Below, piece by piece: positions 42,994-52,681 of a DNA stretch of 64,000 nt. The translations under genes were made by a program, and so were the position numbers. The stretch is from the NCBI GenBank assembly GCA_964474045.1, contig CAYYRC010000015.1:1-64000 (forward strand). Reading direction: 5' to 3'. Source of the stretch: JACJWR01 sp964474045 (GTDB lineage Bacteria > Actinomycetota > Actinomycetes > S36-B12 > UBA10799). The notes beneath the pieces were generated by a model. The model searched no databases. It saw nothing but the letters and a program-made list of their open reading frames with translations, and was not told the origin of the DNA. Each line of letters begins with the position of its first letter. The stretch's first letter is position 1.

Positions 42994-45900
42994 GTGAGCA
43001 CTGCATCCAAGGACCGCGCCGACGCCTCCGCCGAAGCTGCCGATCCCTCGGTCGCCGGGGACTTCCTGGTCAGCGCCGGACGGTACTTCACCCCGGGCGA
43101 CGTCTCAGGCGACTTGCGCACGGTCACCCGCCACGGCGGCCGCGAAGGCGACGTGTTCTACCGCGACCGCTGGAGCCACGACAAGGTGGTGCGCAGCACG
43201 CACGGCGTGAACTGCACCGGCTCGTGCTCGTGGAAGGTGTACGTCAAGGACGGCATCATCACCTGGGAGACGCAGGAGACCGACTACCCGTCGGTGGGCC
43301 CGGACTCCCCGGAGTACGAGCCTCGCGGCTGCCCCCGGGGCGCGGCGTTCTCCTGGTACACCTACTCCCCCACACGGGTTCGCTATCCCTACATCCGCGG
43401 CGTGCTGCTGGAGGCCTACCGCGCGGCGAAGGCCGAGCACCCCGACCCGGTTGACGCCTGGGCGGCGGTGGTGAACGACCCCGAGACCCGCCAGCGCTAC
43501 CACCGCGCGCGCGGCAAGGGGGGCCTGGTGCGCGCCGGCTGGGACGAGGTCAACGAGATCATCGCCGCCGCCCACGTGCACACGATCGCCGAGCACGGAC
43601 CGGACCGGGTCTTCGGGTTCTCGCCGATCCCCGCCATGTCGATGGCGTCGCACGCGGCCGGCAGCCGATTCGTGTCGCTGCTCGGCGGCTCGATGCTGAG
43701 CTTCTACGACTGGTACTGCGACCTTCCGGTGGCGTCGCCGCAGGTGTTCGGCGACCAGACCGACGTGCCGGAATCCGCGGACTGGTGGAACGCGTCCTAC
43801 CTGATCATGTGGGGCGCGAACGTGCCGCAGACCCGCACCCCCGACGCCCACTTCATGACCGAGGCCCGCTACCGCGGCCAGAAGGTCGTGGTGGTCTCGC
43901 CGGACTACGCCGACAACACCAAGTTCGCCGACGAGTGGGTGTCGCCGCACCCGGGCACCGACGGCGCGCTGGGCATGGCGATGGGGCATGTGATCCTGAA
44001 GGAGTTCTTCATCGACCGGCAGGTGCCGCGATTCGTCGACTACGTGAAGAAGTTCTCCGACCTGCCGTTCCTGGTCACCTTGGCCGAGCGCGACGGCGCC
44101 TGGGTGCCGGACAAGTTCCTCACCGCAGCGGACCTGGGCGACGACGGCGAGGGCGCGAAGTTCAAGACCGTGCTGGTGGACTCCGCCACCGGCCGTCCGC
44201 ACGTGCCCAACGGCTCCCTTGGCTACCGCTTCGGCGAGGCCGGGATGGGCAAGTGGAACCTCGACCTCGAGGGCATCGACCCGGCGCTGTCGTTCCACGG
44301 CGCGACCGGCACCGAGGTCGCCGAGGTGCTGCTGCCGCGCTTCGACACCGGCCAGGAGCATGGCGAGGGCGGCAGCGCCCACCGCCGCGGCGTGCCGGCG
44401 GCGCGACTGACCACGGCCAGCGGAGAGCGCCTGGTCACCACCGTGTTCGACCTGATGCTGGCGCAGTACGGCGTGGCGCGCGACGGCCTGCCCGGCGAGT
44501 GGCCGACCGGCTACGACGACCCGGCGCCGTACACACCGGCGTGGCAGGAGGAGATCACCGGCGTGCCGGCCGCGATGGCCATCCGGATCGGCCGCGAGTT
44601 CGCAGCCAACGCCGAGGAGTCCGGCGGCCGCTCGATGATCATCCTGGGCGCGGGCACCAATCACTGGTTCCACTCCGACACGATCTACCGCACCTTCCTG
44701 GCGCTCATCACCCTGACCGGCTGTCAGGGCATCAACGGCGGCGGCTGGGCGCACTACGTCGGGCAGGAGAAGTGCCGCCCGGTCACCGGCTGGGCCAACC
44801 TGGCGTTCGGCATGGACTGGCAGCGCCCGGCGCGGCAGATGATCGGCACCGCCTTCTGGTACGTGCAGACCGACCAGTGGCGCTACGACGCGATGGGTGC
44901 GGACCTGCTCGCCTCACCGCTGGGCACCGGACGTTTCGAGGGCAAGTCCATGATGGACACGTTGGCGCAGTCGGCCCGGTCGGGCTGGATGCCATCGTTC
45001 CCGTCGCTCAACCGCAACCCGCTGGACATCGCCGACGAGGCCGCCGCGGCCGGCAAACCTGCTCCGGAGTACATCCGCGAGCAGCTACTGTCCGGCGACT
45101 TGAAGTTCGCCGTCGAGGATCCCGACGCGCCGGAGAACTGGCCCCGGGTGCTGACGATCTGGCGAGCCAACCTGCTCGGCTCGAGCTCCAAGGGCAACGA
45201 GTACTTCCTCAAGCACCTGTTGGGAACCGACAACGCGGTGCGCGCCGACGAGACCCCGCCCGATCAGCGCCCGCAGGACATCACCTGGCGCGACGACGCC
45301 CCCGCGGGCAAGCTCGACCTGTTGGTCAGCCTGGACTTCCGGATGACGTCCACCGGCCTGTTCGGCGACATTCTGCTGCCGGCGGCGACGTGGTACGAGA
45401 AGCACGACCTGTCCAGCACGGACATGCACCCCTTCGTGCACGCCTTCACGCCGGCGATCGACCCGCCGTGGGAGACCCGCAGCGACTACGACATCTTCGG
45501 CGCGCTGGGGCGCAAGGTCTCCGAGCTGGCCACCGGCCATCTGGACACCCGCACCGACGTCATGACCATCCCGCTGCTGCACGACACCCCGGACGAGATG
45601 GCCGTGCCCGGCGGCGTGGTGCGCGACTGGAAGACCGGCGAGGTGGACCTGATCCCGGGTGTCACGGCGCCGAAGTTCATCACCACCGAGCGCGACTACA
45701 CCGCGATCGGGGCCAAGATGTCGGCCCTGGGCCCGCTACTGGACACGGTGGGCACCGTGACCAAGGGCGTGGCGGTCAAGACGGCCCCAGAGGTGGCCCA
45801 GATCGCCAAGACCAACGGCGTTATCCCGGACGGCCCCGCCGCCGGACGTCCAGCCCTGGTGACCGCGCAGCAGGCCTGCGAGGCGATCCTGGCGCTGTCC

Positions 45901-46719
45901 GGCACCACCAACGGCCGGGTCGCTGTGGAGGGCTTCCGTTTCCTGGAGGCCCGCACCGGCCAACCTCTGGCTGACCTGGCGATGGACCACGAGGGCAAGC
46001 GGATCACCTTCCCGGACACGCAGGCCCGTCCGGTGCCGGTGATCACGTCACCGGAGTGGTCCGGCAGCGAGCACGGCGGCCGGCGCTACACGGCCTTCGC
46101 GATCAACGTCGAGCGGCTCAAGCCCTGGCACACCCTTACCGGGCGGCAGCACTTCTTCCTGGACCACGACTGGATGACCGAGCTGGGCGAGCAGCTGCCC
46201 ACCTTCCGGCCGCCGCTGAACATGCACCGCATCTTCGGCGACCAGGCCACCGGCGAGGGCAAGGAGGTCACGGTCCGCTACCTCACGCCGCACTCCAAGT
46301 GGTCTATCCACTCCGAGTACCAGGACAACCTGTTCATGCTGTCGCTGTCCCGCGGCGGGCCGGAGATCTGGATGAGCCCGCAGGACGCCGAGTCGATCGG
46401 CGTGAAGGACAACGAGTGGATCGAGGCGTACAACCGCAACGGCGTGGTGGTCGCGCGGGCGGTGGTGTCGCACCGGATGCCCGCGGGAACGGTGTACATG
46501 TACCACGCCAAGGACCGCACCGTGGACGTGCCGCGAGCTGAGCTGTCCGGTCTGCGCGGCGGCATCCACAACTCCCTCACCCGACTGATGATCAAGCCGA
46601 CGCACATCGTCGGCGGCTACGCCCAGCTGTCGTTCTTCATGAACTACCTGGGCCCGACCGGCAACCAGCGCGACGAAGTCACCGTTATCCGGCGCCGCTC
46701 GCAGAAGGTGGAGTACTGA
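42994..46719 (+). CDS. narG: Respiratory nitrate reductase alpha subunit
   Basis: NarG reduces nitrate to nitrite at a bis-MGD molybdenum site on the cytoplasmic side of the membrane. The 1241 residues match the family. The FS0 cluster ligands are H70, C74, C78 and C113, with the same spacing as E. coli H49/C53/C57/C92. The Mo-ligand Asp falls at D243 in S-F-Y-D-W-Y-C-D-L-P. A short disordered N-terminus precedes the conserved region. The GTG start adjoins the regulator stop, and the stop shares one base with the narH start (TGATG). Confidence 0.98.
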   Translation: MSTASKDRADASAEAADPSVAGDFLVSAGRYFTPGDVSGDLRTVTRHGGREGDVFYRDRWSHDKVVRSTHGVNCTGSCSWKVYVKDGIITWETQETDYPSVGPDSPEYEPRGCPRGAAFSWYTYSPTRVRYPYIRGVLLEAYRAAKAEHPDPVDAWAAVVNDPETRQRYHRARGKGGLVRAGWDEVNEIIAAAHVHTIAEHGPDRVFGFSPIPAMSMASHAAGSRFVSLLGGSMLSFYDWYCDLPVASPQVFGDQTDVPESADWWNASYLIMWGANVPQTRTPDAHFMTEARYRGQKVVVVSPDYADNTKFADEWVSPHPGTDGALGMAMGHVILKEFFIDRQVPRFVDYVKKFSDLPFLVTLAERDGAWVPDKFLTAADLGDDGEGAKFKTVLVDSATGRPHVPNGSLGYRFGEAGMGKWNLDLEGIDPALSFHGATGTEVAEVLLPRFDTGQEHGEGGSAHRRGVPAARLTTASGERLVTTVFDLMLAQYGVARDGLPGEWPTGYDDPAPYTPAWQEEITGVPAAMAIRIGREFAANAEESGGRSMIILGAGTNHWFHSDTIYRTFLALITLTGCQGINGGGWAHYVGQEKCRPVTGWANLAFGMDWQRPARQMIGTAFWYVQTDQWRYDAMGADLLASPLGTGRFEGKSMMDTLAQSARSGWMPSFPSLNRNPLDIADEAAAAGKPAPEYIREQLLSGDLKFAVEDPDAPENWPRVLTIWRANLLGSSSKGNEYFLKHLLGTDNAVRADETPPDQRPQDITWRDDAPAGKLDLLVSLDFRMTSTGLFGDILLPAATWYEKHDLSSTDMHPFVHAFTPAIDPPWETRSDYDIFGALGRKVSELATGHLDTRTDVMTIPLLHDTPDEMAVPGGVVRDWKTGEVDLIPGVTAPKFITTERDYTAIGAKMSALGPLLDTVGTVTKGVAVKTAPEVAQIAKTNGVIPDGPAAGRPALVTAQQACEAILALSGTTNGRVAVEGFRFLEARTGQPLADLAMDHEGKRITFPDTQARPVPVITSPEWSGSEHGGRRYTAFAINVERLKPWHTLTGRQHFFLDHDWMTELGEQLPTFRPPLNMHRIFGDQATGEGKEVTVRYLTPHSKWSIHSEYQDNLFMLSLSRGGPEIWMSPQDAESIGVKDNEWIEAYNRNGVVVARAVVSHRMPAGTVYMYHAKDRTVDVPRAELSGLRGGIHNSLTRLMIKPTHIVGGYAQLSFFMNYLGPTGNQRDEVTVIRRRSQKVEY

Positions 46720-48389
46720 TGAAGGTCATGGCCCAGATGGGCATGGTGATGAACCTCGACAAGTGCATCGGGTGCCACACCTGCTCGGTGACGTGCAAAC
46801 AGGCGTGGACCAACCGCGCCGGCGTCGAGTACGCCTGGTTCAACAACGTCGAGACCCGGCCCGGCCAGGGTTACCCCCGGACCTACGAGGACCAGGAGAA
46901 GTGGCGCGGCGGCTGGGTGCGCACCAAGCGCGGCAAGCTCAAGCTGCGCACCGGCAGCCGCTTCCACCGGCTCACGCAGATCTTCTCGAGCCCCAAGATG
47001 CCCGAGCTGGCCGACTACTACGAGCCCTGGACCTACGACTACGACACGCTGATCTCGGCCCCGCTCGGCGAGCAGACCCCGGTCGCACGGCCGAAGTCGC
47101 TGATCACCGGTCAGGACATGAAGATCTCCTGGTCGGCCAACTGGGACGACGACCTGGGCGGCGGCCCGGAACTGGCCCCGCACGACCCGGTGCTGAAGAA
47201 GATCAAGGACGAGGTCGGCGACCGCGTCAAGCTGGAGTTCGAGCAGGCGTTCATGTTCTACCTGCCGCGCATCTGCGAGCACTGCCTGAACCCGGCCTGC
47301 GTGGCCTCCTGCCCGTCCGGCGCCATGTACAAGCGCACCGAGGACGGCATCGTGCTGGTGGACCAGGACTCCTGCCGCGGCTGGCGCATGTGCATCACCG
47401 GCTGCCCCTACAAGAAGGTCTACTTCAACCACCGCACGGGCAAGGCCGAGAAGTGCACGATGTGCTACCCGCGACTGGAGGTCGGGCTGCCAACCGTGTG
47501 TTCGGAGACCTGCGTGGGACGGCTGCGCTACGTCGGACTGTTCCTGTACGACGCCGACCGGGTGACCGAGGCGGCTGCCACGGAGAACGAGCGCGACCTG
47601 TACGAGGCGCAGCTGGACCTGCTGCTGGACCCGAACGACCCGGCGGTGCAGGCCGCGGCACGCCGCGACGGGATCCCCGCGGACTGGCTGGAGGCCGCGC
47701 GCAAGTCGCCGGTGTACCGGCTGGCCAAGGAGTTCCGCGTCGCGCTACCGCTGCACCCGGAGTACCGAACCATGCCGATGGTCTGGTACATCCCGCCGCT
47801 GTCGCCGGTGGTGGACGCCCTGCGCGACACCGGGCACGACGCCGAGTCGGCGGGCAACCTGTTCGGGGCCATCCGGTCGCTGCGGATCCCGGTGGAGTAC
47901 CTGGCCGAGCTCTTCACGGCCGGCGACCCGGCACCCGTTGTCTCCTCCCTCGACACGCTGGCCGCGATGCGGGCCTACATGCGCGACCACAACCTGGGCG
48001 AGGCCGGCGATCCCTCGATTCCGGCCGCCGTCGGCCTGGACGAGGAGCAGATGTACGAGCTGTACCGACTGCTCGCGATCGCCAAGTACGAGGATCGTTA
48101 TGTCATCCCGGAGGCGCACGCCGAGGTTGGGCGGCAGTTGGACGAGTCAGCCTGCTCGCTGGACTTCGAGGGTGGCCCCGGGGCGTATTCGTCCGGGTCC
48201 TTCGGCGAGGCCTCCGGCCGACCGGTGCCGGTCGCCGTGGAGACGTTCCACGCGCTGGCGCAGCGGCAGACCTCGGAGACGCTGGTGGCTCCCGACGATC
48301 CCAGCCGCGTGAGCCTGCTCAACTGGGACGGCGCGGGCGTGCCGCTGGGCATCCCGACTGTTCCGCCGAAGCAGGAGGGCGCGCGATGA
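46719..48389 (+). CDS. narH: Respiratory nitrate reductase beta subunit
   Basis: NarH carries four iron-sulfur clusters between NarI haems and NarG. The Cys groups are C-I-G-C-H-T-C-x3-C (C16, C19, C22, C26), C-E-H-C-L-N-P-A-C-V-A-S-C-P, C-R-G-W-R-M-C-I-T-G-C-P and C-T-M-C-Y-P with a later C-S-E-T-C. The Trp in C-R-G-W replaces one Cys and marks the [3Fe-4S] cluster, as in other NarH. Its 556 residues are slightly above the usual length because of the C-terminal section. The end overlaps narJ (ATGA). Confidence 0.98.
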   Translation: MKVMAQMGMVMNLDKCIGCHTCSVTCKQAWTNRAGVEYAWFNNVETRPGQGYPRTYEDQEKWRGGWVRTKRGKLKLRTGSRFHRLTQIFSSPKMPELADYYEPWTYDYDTLISAPLGEQTPVARPKSLITGQDMKISWSANWDDDLGGGPELAPHDPVLKKIKDEVGDRVKLEFEQAFMFYLPRICEHCLNPACVASCPSGAMYKRTEDGIVLVDQDSCRGWRMCITGCPYKKVYFNHRTGKAEKCTMCYPRLEVGLPTVCSETCVGRLRYVGLFLYDADRVTEAAATENERDLYEAQLDLLLDPNDPAVQAAARRDGIPADWLEAARKSPVYRLAKEFRVALPLHPEYRTMPMVWYIPPLSPVVDALRDTGHDAESAGNLFGAIRSLRIPVEYLAELFTAGDPAPVVSSLDTLAAMRAYMRDHNLGEAGDPSIPAAVGLDEEQMYELYRLLAIAKYEDRYVIPEAHAEVGRQLDESACSLDFEGGPGAYSSGSFGEASGRPVPVAVETFHALAQRQTSETLVAPDDPSRVSLLNWDGAGVPLGIPTVPPKQEGAR

Positions 48390-49021
48390 GCTCGGGCGAC
48401 GACTGCGCCGCGGCGCGCCTGGCCTGCTCCTGGCTGCTGACCTACCCGGACGATCGGCTGCTGGCGCGGTTGGACAACATCACCGAGGTCGCTCTGGCCC
48501 AGCCGACGGCAACCAGGGAGCCCCTACTGGCGTTCCTCGCCCACGTGGCGGACACACCCTTGCTGGCACTGCAGCAGCACTATGTGGCGCTGTTCGACAT
48601 GCGTCGGCGCGCCTGCCCGTACCTGAGCTACTGGACCGACGGCGAGACCCGCAACCGCGGCATGGCTCTGGTGCGCTTCAAGCAGGCCTACGCCGAGGCG
48701 GGCTTCACCCTGGGCGACGACGAGCTGCCGGACCACCTCGCCGTGGTACTTGAGTTCGCCGCGCTCGGCGACCGCCTCACCGGCGACGCCCTGCTGGTGG
48801 AGCACCGGGGAGCCATCGGCCTGCTGCGCGACTCGCTGGCCAAGATGGACTCGGCGTATGCGCATGTGCTGGATGCCGTGTTGGCCACGCTGCCCGAGCC
48901 CACGCCGGAGATCAAGGCCCGCATGGCCCAGGTCGCCGCGTCGGGCCCGCCGGTGGAACAGATCGGCCTGGAACCCTTCCCCAGCTCCCCCACCGTCATC
49001 GAGATCGGAGCCCGGCGATGA
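48386..49021 (+). CDS. narJ: Nitrate reductase assembly chaperone NarJ
   Basis: NarJ is a cytoplasmic chaperone that holds NarGH until cofactor and clusters are in place. The 211-residue helical protein has L-T-Y-P-D near residue 19, the Y-V-x-L-F-D motif around residue 66, and L-S-Y-W-T-D-G-E-T-R-N-R-G near residue 78, all typical of the NarJ/TorD family. The ATG at 48386 overlaps the narH stop by four bases. The narI start overlaps its own stop the same way. Confidence 0.95.
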   Translation: MSSGDDCAAARLACSWLLTYPDDRLLARLDNITEVALAQPTATREPLLAFLAHVADTPLLALQQHYVALFDMRRRACPYLSYWTDGETRNRGMALVRFKQAYAEAGFTLGDDELPDHLAVVLEFAALGDRLTGDALLVEHRGAIGLLRDSLAKMDSAYAHVLDAVLATLPEPTPEIKARMAQVAASGPPVEQIGLEPFPSSPTVIEIGARR

Positions 49022-49779
49022 CCGAGTCCCTGACCACCACACAGATTCTGCTGTGGGCGGTGCTGCCCTACGTCGCGATCGCGGTGTTCGTCGTGGGCAC
49101 CATCTGGCGCTACCGCTACGACAAGTTCGGCTGGACCACCCGCAGCAGCCAGCTCTACGAGCGCAAGCTCATGCGGATCGCCAGCCCGTTGTTCCACATC
49201 GGCATCCTGGCCGTGGTGGTCGGGCACGTGATCGGTCTGGTGATCCCGGAGCAGTGGACGACCTGGCTGCCCGAGAGTGCCTACCACGCCATGGCAGTCG
49301 TGCTCGGCATCATCGCTGGCGTCTGCACCATCACCGGTGTGGTCCTTCTGATCTACCGCCGCCGCACCGTCGGACCGGTGTTCTCCGCGACCACCCGCAA
49401 CGACAAGTTCATGTACGTGTTCCTGGTCGCCGCGATCTGCCTGGGCCTCATCACCACCTTCTACGGCTCCGGCATCTTCGGCCCGGCCTACAACTACCGC
49501 GACACGGTGGCCGTGTGGTTCCGCTCGATCTTCTACCTGCACCCGCAGATCGAGGACATGGCGATCGCACCGCTGTCCTACCAGGTCCACGCCGTGGCCG
49601 GCATGCTGCTGTTCATCATCTGGCCGTTCACCCGACTGGTGCACGCCTTCAGCGCACCGGTCGGCTACGTCTTCCGGCCGTACGTGGTCTACCGCGACCG
49701 CGGCGACCACGACCGGGGCAGCCGGCCGCAGCGGCGCGGCTGGGAGAAGGTGGGGACCCCCGACGCCGCCAAGAAGTAG
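49018..49779 (+). CDS. narI: Respiratory nitrate reductase gamma subunit (cytochrome b)
   Basis: NarI is the membrane diheme subunit that oxidises menaquinol. The 253-residue protein has five membrane helices. Haem-ligand histidines are visible in L-F-H-I-G-I-L-A-V-V-V-G-H and in Q-V-H-A-V-A-G-M-L, with a final H in R-L-V-H-A-F. A charged C-terminal tail follows. The next gene begins two bases after the stop. Confidence 0.96.
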   Translation: MTESLTTTQILLWAVLPYVAIAVFVVGTIWRYRYDKFGWTTRSSQLYERKLMRIASPLFHIGILAVVVGHVIGLVIPEQWTTWLPESAYHAMAVVLGIIAGVCTITGVVLLIYRRRTVGPVFSATTRNDKFMYVFLVAAICLGLITTFYGSGIFGPAYNYRDTVAVWFRSIFYLHPQIEDMAIAPLSYQVHAVAGMLLFIIWPFTRLVHAFSAPVGYVFRPYVVYRDRGDHDRGSRPQRRGWEKVGTPDAAKK

Positions 49780-49780
49780 C

Positions 49781-50512
49781 GTGCTGCGCATCCCGCCGCA
49801 GCACGGCGCCTGGGCATACCTGGCCGTGCCATTGATCGCCGGCCTGGCGCTGGCGGGCCTGACCTGGATCGGCGTGCTGTTCGCGGTGACGTGGGTGCTG
49901 GCGTATCCGGCCTCGTACTACCTGGGACGGGCACTGGTGATCCGGTGGCGGCGCGGGTCCTGGAGCCGGCTGGCCAAGCGGGAGCTACGCGATGCCGTGC
50001 CGTGGATCGCGCTCGCCGCCCTCGGCGCAGTGGTGCTGGTGGTGCTGCGCCCCTGGCTGATCGCCGCGGGGCTGGTGCTGGCGCTGGCCTGGCTGGTCGG
50101 GCTAGGTCTGGCCCACGCCGGACGGGAGCGCGGCTTCGGCAACGATCTGCTGCTCATCGCGCAGTCCTTGGTGGCGCTGCCGCTGCTCTGGTGGCTCACC
50201 GAGGGCTCGGCGCCGGCACCCCCGGTGTGGTGGGCCACAGCGATCATCGGCACCTACTTCGTGGGCTCGGTGATCCACGTCAAGTCGCTCATCCGGGAGT
50301 CCGACGACAGGCGCTGGCACGTGGCCAACATCGGCTACCACGTGGTGGCGCTGGCGTGGGGGCTCTACTCACCCTGGCTGCTGCTGCCCTTCGGCGTGGC
50401 CCTGGTCCGGGCGGTCGTGCTGCGACCAGGCATGGCCGCGGCGAGGATCGGAGCAGTGGAGGCGGTCGTGTCCGTGCTCGTCGTCGTCGCGACGCTGCTG
50501 GCCGTCGGCTGA
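49781..50512 (+). CDS. YwiC-like membrane protein
   Basis: The 243-residue protein has about eight hydrophobic segments. It opens with the family signature P-P-Q-H-G-A-W-A-Y-L and has H-V-K-S-L-I-R-E-S near residue 165. YwiC of Bacillus subtilis also lies in the fnr-narK-narGHJI region, so linkage to nitrate respiration is conserved across phyla. The biochemical function is unknown. The GTG start lies one base after the narI stop, which makes it the last gene of the nar operon. Confidence 0.85.
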   Translation: MLRIPPQHGAWAYLAVPLIAGLALAGLTWIGVLFAVTWVLAYPASYYLGRALVIRWRRGSWSRLAKRELRDAVPWIALAALGAVVLVVLRPWLIAAGLVLALAWLVGLGLAHAGRERGFGNDLLLIAQSLVALPLLWWLTEGSAPAPPVWWATAIIGTYFVGSVIHVKSLIRESDDRRWHVANIGYHVVALAWGLYSPWLLLPFGVALVRAVVLRPGMAAARIGAVEAVVSVLVVVATLLAVG

Positions 50513-50524
50513 GGCCCGGCGGCG

Positions 50525-50561
50525 CAGCCCAGTCCAGCCCGGGTACAGCCCGGCTCAGCCC
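50525..50561. repeat. Four CAGCCC repeats at 10-11 base spacing
   Basis: CAGCCC starts at 50525, 50535, 50546 and 50556, that is, at almost exactly one helical turn. The run lies between the convergent ywiC-like and LURP-one genes, and the last copy falls in the final codons of the latter. A role in transcription ending is possible. Slippage of GC-rich DNA is the simpler explanation. Confidence 0.4.
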
Positions 50562-51079
50562 GGGTCGGAGATCGTGTCCAGCGCCGTCGTGATCGCCAGG
50601 ATGAGCAGCACGTCCTCGCCGGGCGTGACATCCACCGCGTAGGTGTCGCGCACCCGAACCCACTTCTTGCTGATCTCGGCGATCACGTCCCCGTCACGCT
50701 TGATCTTGTACTCGTGCGCCAGCACATTGCCGTGCGCGTGCCAGTCCTCCTGACCCTCGAGCGAGATCGAGAACCTCGAGCGGATCGGCGACACCAGCGC
50801 CTTCTTGACCGTCGCCGCGTGACTGCCGTCGGCGTTGTCGATCCGCATCGTGTCGCGCAGCCGCGCCTTGCGCTCCTGGATCTTGTAGATCTCTCGCCCG
50901 TCGAGCTGTTTGAACAACAGCGTCTCGCGCACCCGAAGCGCCTTGCCGTCCACCCAGAAGGCCCGCATCCCCGCGGCGTTCTCGATGTAGAAGTCGTCGC
51001 CGAAGGCGATGAGGCGCTCGCGCATGATGAAGCGGTTCGGGTTGGCTTCTTGGTCCTTGTGGTGGCGCAGCAGTCCCAT
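50555..51079 (-). CDS. LURP-one-related (Tubby-like) protein
   Basis: The 174-residue protein has the LURP-one-related beta-barrel pattern: F-I-M-R-E-R-L-I-A-F-G-D-D-F near residue 17, then A-L-R-V-R-E-T-L-L-F-K and repeated I-K/R-D-G-D-V-I-A-E-I-S-K-K-W-V-R-V-R-D-T-Y. The fold is related to Tubby C-terminal domains and phospholipid scramblases. Bacterial members have no proven function, though lipid binding is plausible. It is soluble and has an AGAGGA site upstream of the ATG. Confidence 0.8.
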   Translation of the reverse strand: MGLLRHHKDQEANPNRFIMRERLIAFGDDFYIENAAGMRAFWVDGKALRVRETLLFKQLDGREIYKIQERKARLRDTMRIDNADGSHAATVKKALVSPIRSRFSISLEGQEDWHAHGNVLAHEYKIKRDGDVIAEISKKWVRVRDTYAVDVTPGEDVLLILAITTALDTISDPG

Positions 51080-51258
51080 GTGGTGTCCTCTCGCGGTGCG
51101 GGCGGGCGGCGCCCTCGCTTCCGCTTGCCAACGCTACCCGGACTGTTCGTGCGGTCGGATGGTGACGGGTCGCGGGGATGCCGCGGTCGTGTGAGACTCA
51201 GGTCAAGAGAGCCGCCACATCCGTTGAAGCGGCCACCCCTGGAACAGAGGAGAACGCT

Positions 51259-51540
51259 TTGCGAGCGACATGGAACGGGACAGTGATCGCCGAGTCCGAT
51301 GACACGGTGGTCGTAGAGGGCAACCACTACTTCCCGAGGTCGGCCATCGACGAGCAGTACTTCACCGCCAGCGACACCCACACGACGTGCCCCTGGAAGG
51401 GTGTCGCGAGCTATCTGAACGTGGAGGTGGACGGCCAGGTCAACCCCGACGCCGCCTGGTACTACCCCGAGCCCAAGTCCGCAGCCGCCGAGATCGCCGA
51501 TCGCGTCGCCTTCTGGCGCGGGGTGACCGTTACTGACTGA
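51259..51540 (+). CDS. DUF427 domain protein
   Basis: The 93-residue protein is a complete DUF427 domain. It begins R-A-T-W-N-G-T-V-I-A-E-S-D-D and has V-V-E-G-N-H-Y-F-P, then T-C-P-W-K-G-V-A-S-Y and A-A-W-Y-Y-P-E-P. The function is unknown. I place the start at the TTG at 51259, eight bases after GAGGAG. No ATG or GTG in frame gives the conserved N-terminus. About 180 bases separate it from the divergent LURP-one gene. Confidence 0.85.
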   Translation: MRATWNGTVIAESDDTVVVEGNHYFPRSAIDEQYFTASDTHTTCPWKGVASYLNVEVDGQVNPDAAWYYPEPKSAAAEIADRVAFWRGVTVTD

Positions 51541-51548
51541 GTTGGCCA

Positions 51549-51989
51549 TCAGGGCCCGACGCTGCCCCCGGCGCGTTCGATGCGCAGCATCATGGCCGCC
51601 GACGGCGTGACGCGCCCCGTGGCGTAAGTGCTCAGTCGCGAGCCGCTGGTACCCACCTGCATCGCGAAGGCCGCGGCGGTCAGTCCCGACCCAGCTATCG
51701 CAGCCCGCACTCGCTGCGCCACCGCTTCCCGATCGCGACGTTCCGCATCCTCCCGGGCCCGCCTCACGGCCAGCCCGAACAGGCAGGCGGCGGCGCTGTC
51801 GTCGCCGCTGGCCGAGTACTGCTCTGCCCGCCGCGCCACGTCCCCCCACGGTTGCTGGCGAATCTCGGCGAAGATCGGCTGCCAATCCGCCACCAACCCG
51901 TGCTCGATGCAGGCCACCAGCGCCTCATAGGGCCACGTGGCTACGTCGTCGGACCAGTTTGCGACCACGTTCCTGAACTGCCTTGGCAT
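51549..51989 (-). CDS. HTH-domain protein, probable antitoxin-like partner
   Basis: The 146-residue protein has a long Trp-containing N-terminal region (about residues 1-75). A C-terminal XRE-type HTH (about 95-140) carries A-I-A-G-S-G-L-T-A-A-A-F-A and G-T-S-G-S-R-L-S-T-Y-A-T-G-R-V. The ATG at 51989 shares one base with the stop of the upstream nucleotidyltransferase gene (TGATG), so the two are co-translated. The pairing suggests a toxin-antitoxin-like unit. Here the HTH gene is second rather than first. Confidence 0.65.
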   Translation of the reverse strand: MPRQFRNVVANWSDDVATWPYEALVACIEHGLVADWQPIFAEIRQQPWGDVARRAEQYSASGDDSAAACLFGLAVRRAREDAERRDREAVAQRVRAAIAGSGLTAAAFAMQVGTSGSRLSTYATGRVTPSAAMMLRIERAGGSVGP

Positions 51990-52675
51990 CACGCCGCCCC
52001 GCTCAAGCGCAGCGCCAGCTCCTGGCAGGCGCGGGCCACCTCGGCCCAATCGTGCCAACGCTCACCCAACTCCCGGTAGCGCGGCAGATCGGCGAGCACG
52101 GCCGGGTCCCGCGGAGACGGTTCGGCCAGGGCGAGCACGAGTGAGGTCAACACGGAACCGACCTCGCCGGACCGATCGAGGTAGTAGGCGTCGATAGCAC
52201 CCAGCACCTCGACCGCCGGGGCAAGCCCGATGTGGTCGGTCAACGCCACCACGTCCAAGAAATCTCGAACAGCCCTGCGTTGCACCACCAGATAGGCCTT
52301 GACCCGCAGCGTCTCCGCCACAGTCGGCGCCACCACCGTCAAGCCGTCGCCCAGATCGACGACGCACGTCTCCAACGGACGTTCACGCCGCAATTGCCGC
52401 AGGCCTGCCTGGATCCCACCCAAAGAACCCATGAGGGTCATCGGCGGCTTCGATGCACGTACCGACGTCGCCCATCCTTCGGTGGCTTCGACCGCCTCCA
52501 GGACCGACTCATAGCGTTCGCTCAAATCCGCCAACACGTGATCATGGTCGAAGGACAGGCGGTGGCCCGCGTACAGCGCGGCCGCCGAGCCGCCCACCAG
52601 CACTGCGTCCGGCACGACTTGCTGCAACCGGGCCGCGGACTCCAACACGGTGCGCAAGGCGGGACTGATCGGCAC
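51989..52675 (-). CDS. AbiEii-like nucleotidyltransferase
   Basis: The 228-residue protein has the minimal nucleotidyltransferase start L-V-G-G-S-A-A-A-L-Y-A-G-H-R-L-S-F-D-H-D-H-V. This corresponds to the GGS and D-x-D metal motif of AbiEii/AbiGii-type toxins. V-K-A-Y-L-V-V-Q-R-R-A-V-R-D-F-L-D follows in the helical part. Such enzymes add nucleotides to tRNA or another target and are held in check by a partner. The GTG at 52675 lies six bases after TATAGT and is preferred. An ATG six codons upstream (52693) would place the -10 box inside the coding region. Confidence 0.72.
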   Translation of the reverse strand: MPISPALRTVLESAARLQQVVPDAVLVGGSAAALYAGHRLSFDHDHVLADLSERYESVLEAVEATEGWATSVRASKPPMTLMGSLGGIQAGLRQLRRERPLETCVVDLGDGLTVVAPTVAETLRVKAYLVVQRRAVRDFLDVVALTDHIGLAPAVEVLGAIDAYYLDRSGEVGSVLTSLVLALAEPSPRDPAVLADLPRYRELGERWHDWAEVARACQELALRLSGAA

Positions 52676-52681
52676 TTGGCT